A DNA stretch of 64,000 nucleotides from Algoriphagus litoralis. Its GTDB lineage: Bacteria > Bacteroidota > Bacteroidia > Cytophagales > Cyclobacteriaceae. Below the pieces are notes generated by a model, which searched no databases, was not told the DNA's origin, and saw only the letters and a program-made list of their open reading frames with translations. Where the stretch lies: assembly GCF_003259255.1 (NCBI RefSeq), contig NZ_QGOL01000013.1, positions 124,001-188,000 on the forward strand, written 5' to 3'. This document shows positions 62,864 through 64,000 of this stretch, piece after piece; the first letter of the stretch is position 1, and each line of letters starts with the position of its first letter. Both the position numbers and the translations under genes were made by a program.

Positions 62864-64000
62864 TTATTTAGGATCTACGACAGCTTCCGCCTCGATTTCT
62901 ACCAAGTATTCCTCCCCGATTAAATCAGCTCTGACCATGGTGTTGGCGGGCTGAATCCCTGCAAAGCGCTGTCCATGTGCTCGGGATATGGGTTCCCACT
63001 GATCTGCATTTCGGATAAAAATCCGTGTCCGCACGATATCTTCCAGAGTTCCCCCCAGTGACTGAACGGCACCCTCGATTTTGTCCAAGATAAAATGGGT
63101 TTGCGCAGCTGGATCATTGCCTCCCATGGCTCTCGAACCCTGAGTTGCCGTCGTGCCCGAGACGAGGATTCGGTTGCCTTTTCGCACCGCTCTACTGAAT
63201 CCTGCTATATCCTCCCAGATGGTCCCACTGAGTGCCTTGGTTCGTCCATCCGAACCTTCTTGGGTAGGATAGGGTGCCGGAAAACTCGCCACATGATGGC
63301 TCAGGTCACCGGATGCAGTAAGAAAAGGCGGCTTTCGGTATTCATCTCCGCAATCTCCGGGAATGGTGGTCAGAGTGTTCATGCTGGATTGAAGCAGCGC
63401 AAGATCTTCCTGATCCAGTTGGAAAGAGAATAGCTTTTGATTTTCCTCAATATGGGCACTTTGCCCCAATCTTGCACCGATGATTACTCCGCCGACAGCT
63501 GGTTGATTCATGATAAAATGACTGGCCACCGTGGCAATACCGACCTGATGCTTTTTGGCGATCTGATCCAAGGTCCGCAGGAGGTTTTGGAACTGATTCC
63601 AGCCACCTGCCGCATCGATAAATCGCTTGTACTTCATCTGTGACCAGGTCAGGGATTCATTCAGCAGAGGTTCGGGCTTGCCTAGCCACTTTTCTGAAAG
63701 AAATCCACCGCCCACTGTTCCAAAAGCCAGAAGCTTTACCCCATGCTTCAAGCAAAGCTCCGTCATCTGACCTGCAGCACGCTGATCCAAAAGGGAAAAA
63801 CAAACTTGATTTGAAGCAATTTCGATCCCTGAATGGAGTACTATTCGCAAATGTGCCGTGTCAAAATTCGTCAGGCCGAGATGCTTGATCAGCCCTTCCT
63901 CTTTCAACTCCTGTAGCCAAAATAGGCTATCCACCCAGCTCGGATGGGAATATTGCCAGGCATGAAACTGCATCAGATCAATGGCGTCACTTTTCATTCG
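62864..64000 (-). CDS. aldo/keto reductase fused to a RidA domain (N terminus outside window)
   Basis: An open frame that enters from the right edge and ends at 62864; at least 378 residues are visible. The first 245 are the C-terminal part of an aldo/keto reductase barrel (SDAIDLMQFHAW, EGLIKHLGLTNFD, SNQVCFSLLDQ and VGGVIIGARL, the last contacting NADPH). From about residue 255 to 377 follows a complete RidA/YjgF domain (ILVSGTTATQ and EDIVRTRIFIRN near the trimer active site). RidA proteins hydrolyse reactive enamines/imines, so the fusion could couple reduction with imine clearance. The catalytic Tyr/Lys/His of the reductase are mostly outside the window. It is probably in an operon with ogt only if a promoter does not intervene; the gap is 57 bp. 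Confidence 0.85.
   Translation of the reverse strand, partial: RMKSDAIDLMQFHAWQYSHPSWVDSLFWLQELKEEGLIKHLGLTNFDTAHLRIVLHSGIEIASNQVCFSLLDQRAAGQMTELCLKHGVKLLAFGTVGGGFLSEKWLGKPEPLLNESLTWSQMKYKRFIDAAGGWNQFQNLLRTLDQIAKKHQVGIATVASHFIMNQPAVGGVIIGARLGQSAHIEENQKLFSFQLDQEDLALLQSSMNTLTTIPGDCGDEYRKPPFLTASGDLSHHVASFPAPYPTQEGSDGRTKALSGTIWEDIAGFSRAVRKGNRILVSGTTATQGSRAMGGNDPAAQTHFILDKIEGAVQSLGGTLEDIVRTRIFIRNADQWEPISRAHGQRFAGIQPANTMVRADLIGEEYLVEIEAEAVVDPK

Overview
The window looks like a chromosomal segment from a member of the Bacteroidota, most likely a marine or freshwater Cyclobacteriaceae (Algoriphagus-like). The reasons are a SusC/SusD pair, promoters of the TTTG / TAnnTTTG type, lipoprotein and outer-membrane secretion signals that end in SAQ, FSQ or similar, an UpxY-type NusG paralogue, and housekeeping genes of that type. 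Genus assignment is an inference from gene content and style. No rRNA, tRNA, CRISPR array, phage or transposase gene was seen.

Layout. 1-2 kb: the 5' part of purL (minus) and an alpha/beta hydrolase. 2-9 kb: a TetR-controlled RND drug-type efflux operon (TetR, TolC, adaptor, permease), then a solitary UpxY/NusG paralogue between two terminators. 9-16 kb (minus): a beta-barrel protein, dapA-xseA-xseB, a RhuM-family gene lying between two copies of the ligA 3' end, and an enlarged ligA. 16-22 kb: a GNAT, a second TetR regulator, metG and a cation/proton antiporter. 22-26 kb: the four-gene ATP-grasp / alpha-E / Anbu proteasome-like / transglutaminase operon. 26-30 kb: a lipoprotein, a PepSY-TM membrane protein behind a Fur-like palindrome and a secreted GH130 enzyme. 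30-38 kb: a two-component system driving a heavy-metal efflux operon whose CusA/CzcA permease is fused to its own TolC. An 11-bp periodic CTTAAG repeat is found both at the regulator promoter and at the efflux promoter. 38-46 kb: SusC/SusD, a terminator, then two secreted phosphoesterases, which suggests import and dephosphorylation of organic phosphate.

46-50.5 kb is the most accessory part: a tail-less SSB, then small AT-rich genes (membrane protein, zinc ribbon, Imm58-like immunity protein) separated by about 130-bp imperfect palindromes that resemble cassette recombination sites. A protein with an unknown N-terminal domain and a C-terminal TIR-like/DUF4062-like domain follows. 50.5-54 kb: a DUF1460 amidase, a cluster of hairpin repeats and a secreted S15 peptidase.

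54-59 kb: a phosphonate-degradation cluster (PhnZ-like HD oxygenase, divergent from PhnX-like hydrolase, DUF5690 transporter and FAD oxidoreductase), bracketed by two HigBA-type toxin-antitoxin pairs. Its divergent promoter carries a palindrome over the -7 box. 59-64 kb: nested palindromic repeats, an XRE-cupin regulator, a sterol desaturase-type protein, two small secreted proteins, ogt and an aldo/keto reductase fused to a RidA domain that runs off the right edge.

Taken together the accessory content points to phosphorus scavenging (phosphatases plus phosphonate catabolism), metal and drug efflux, and a small cassette-like island. All functional statements come from motif recognition without database searches.
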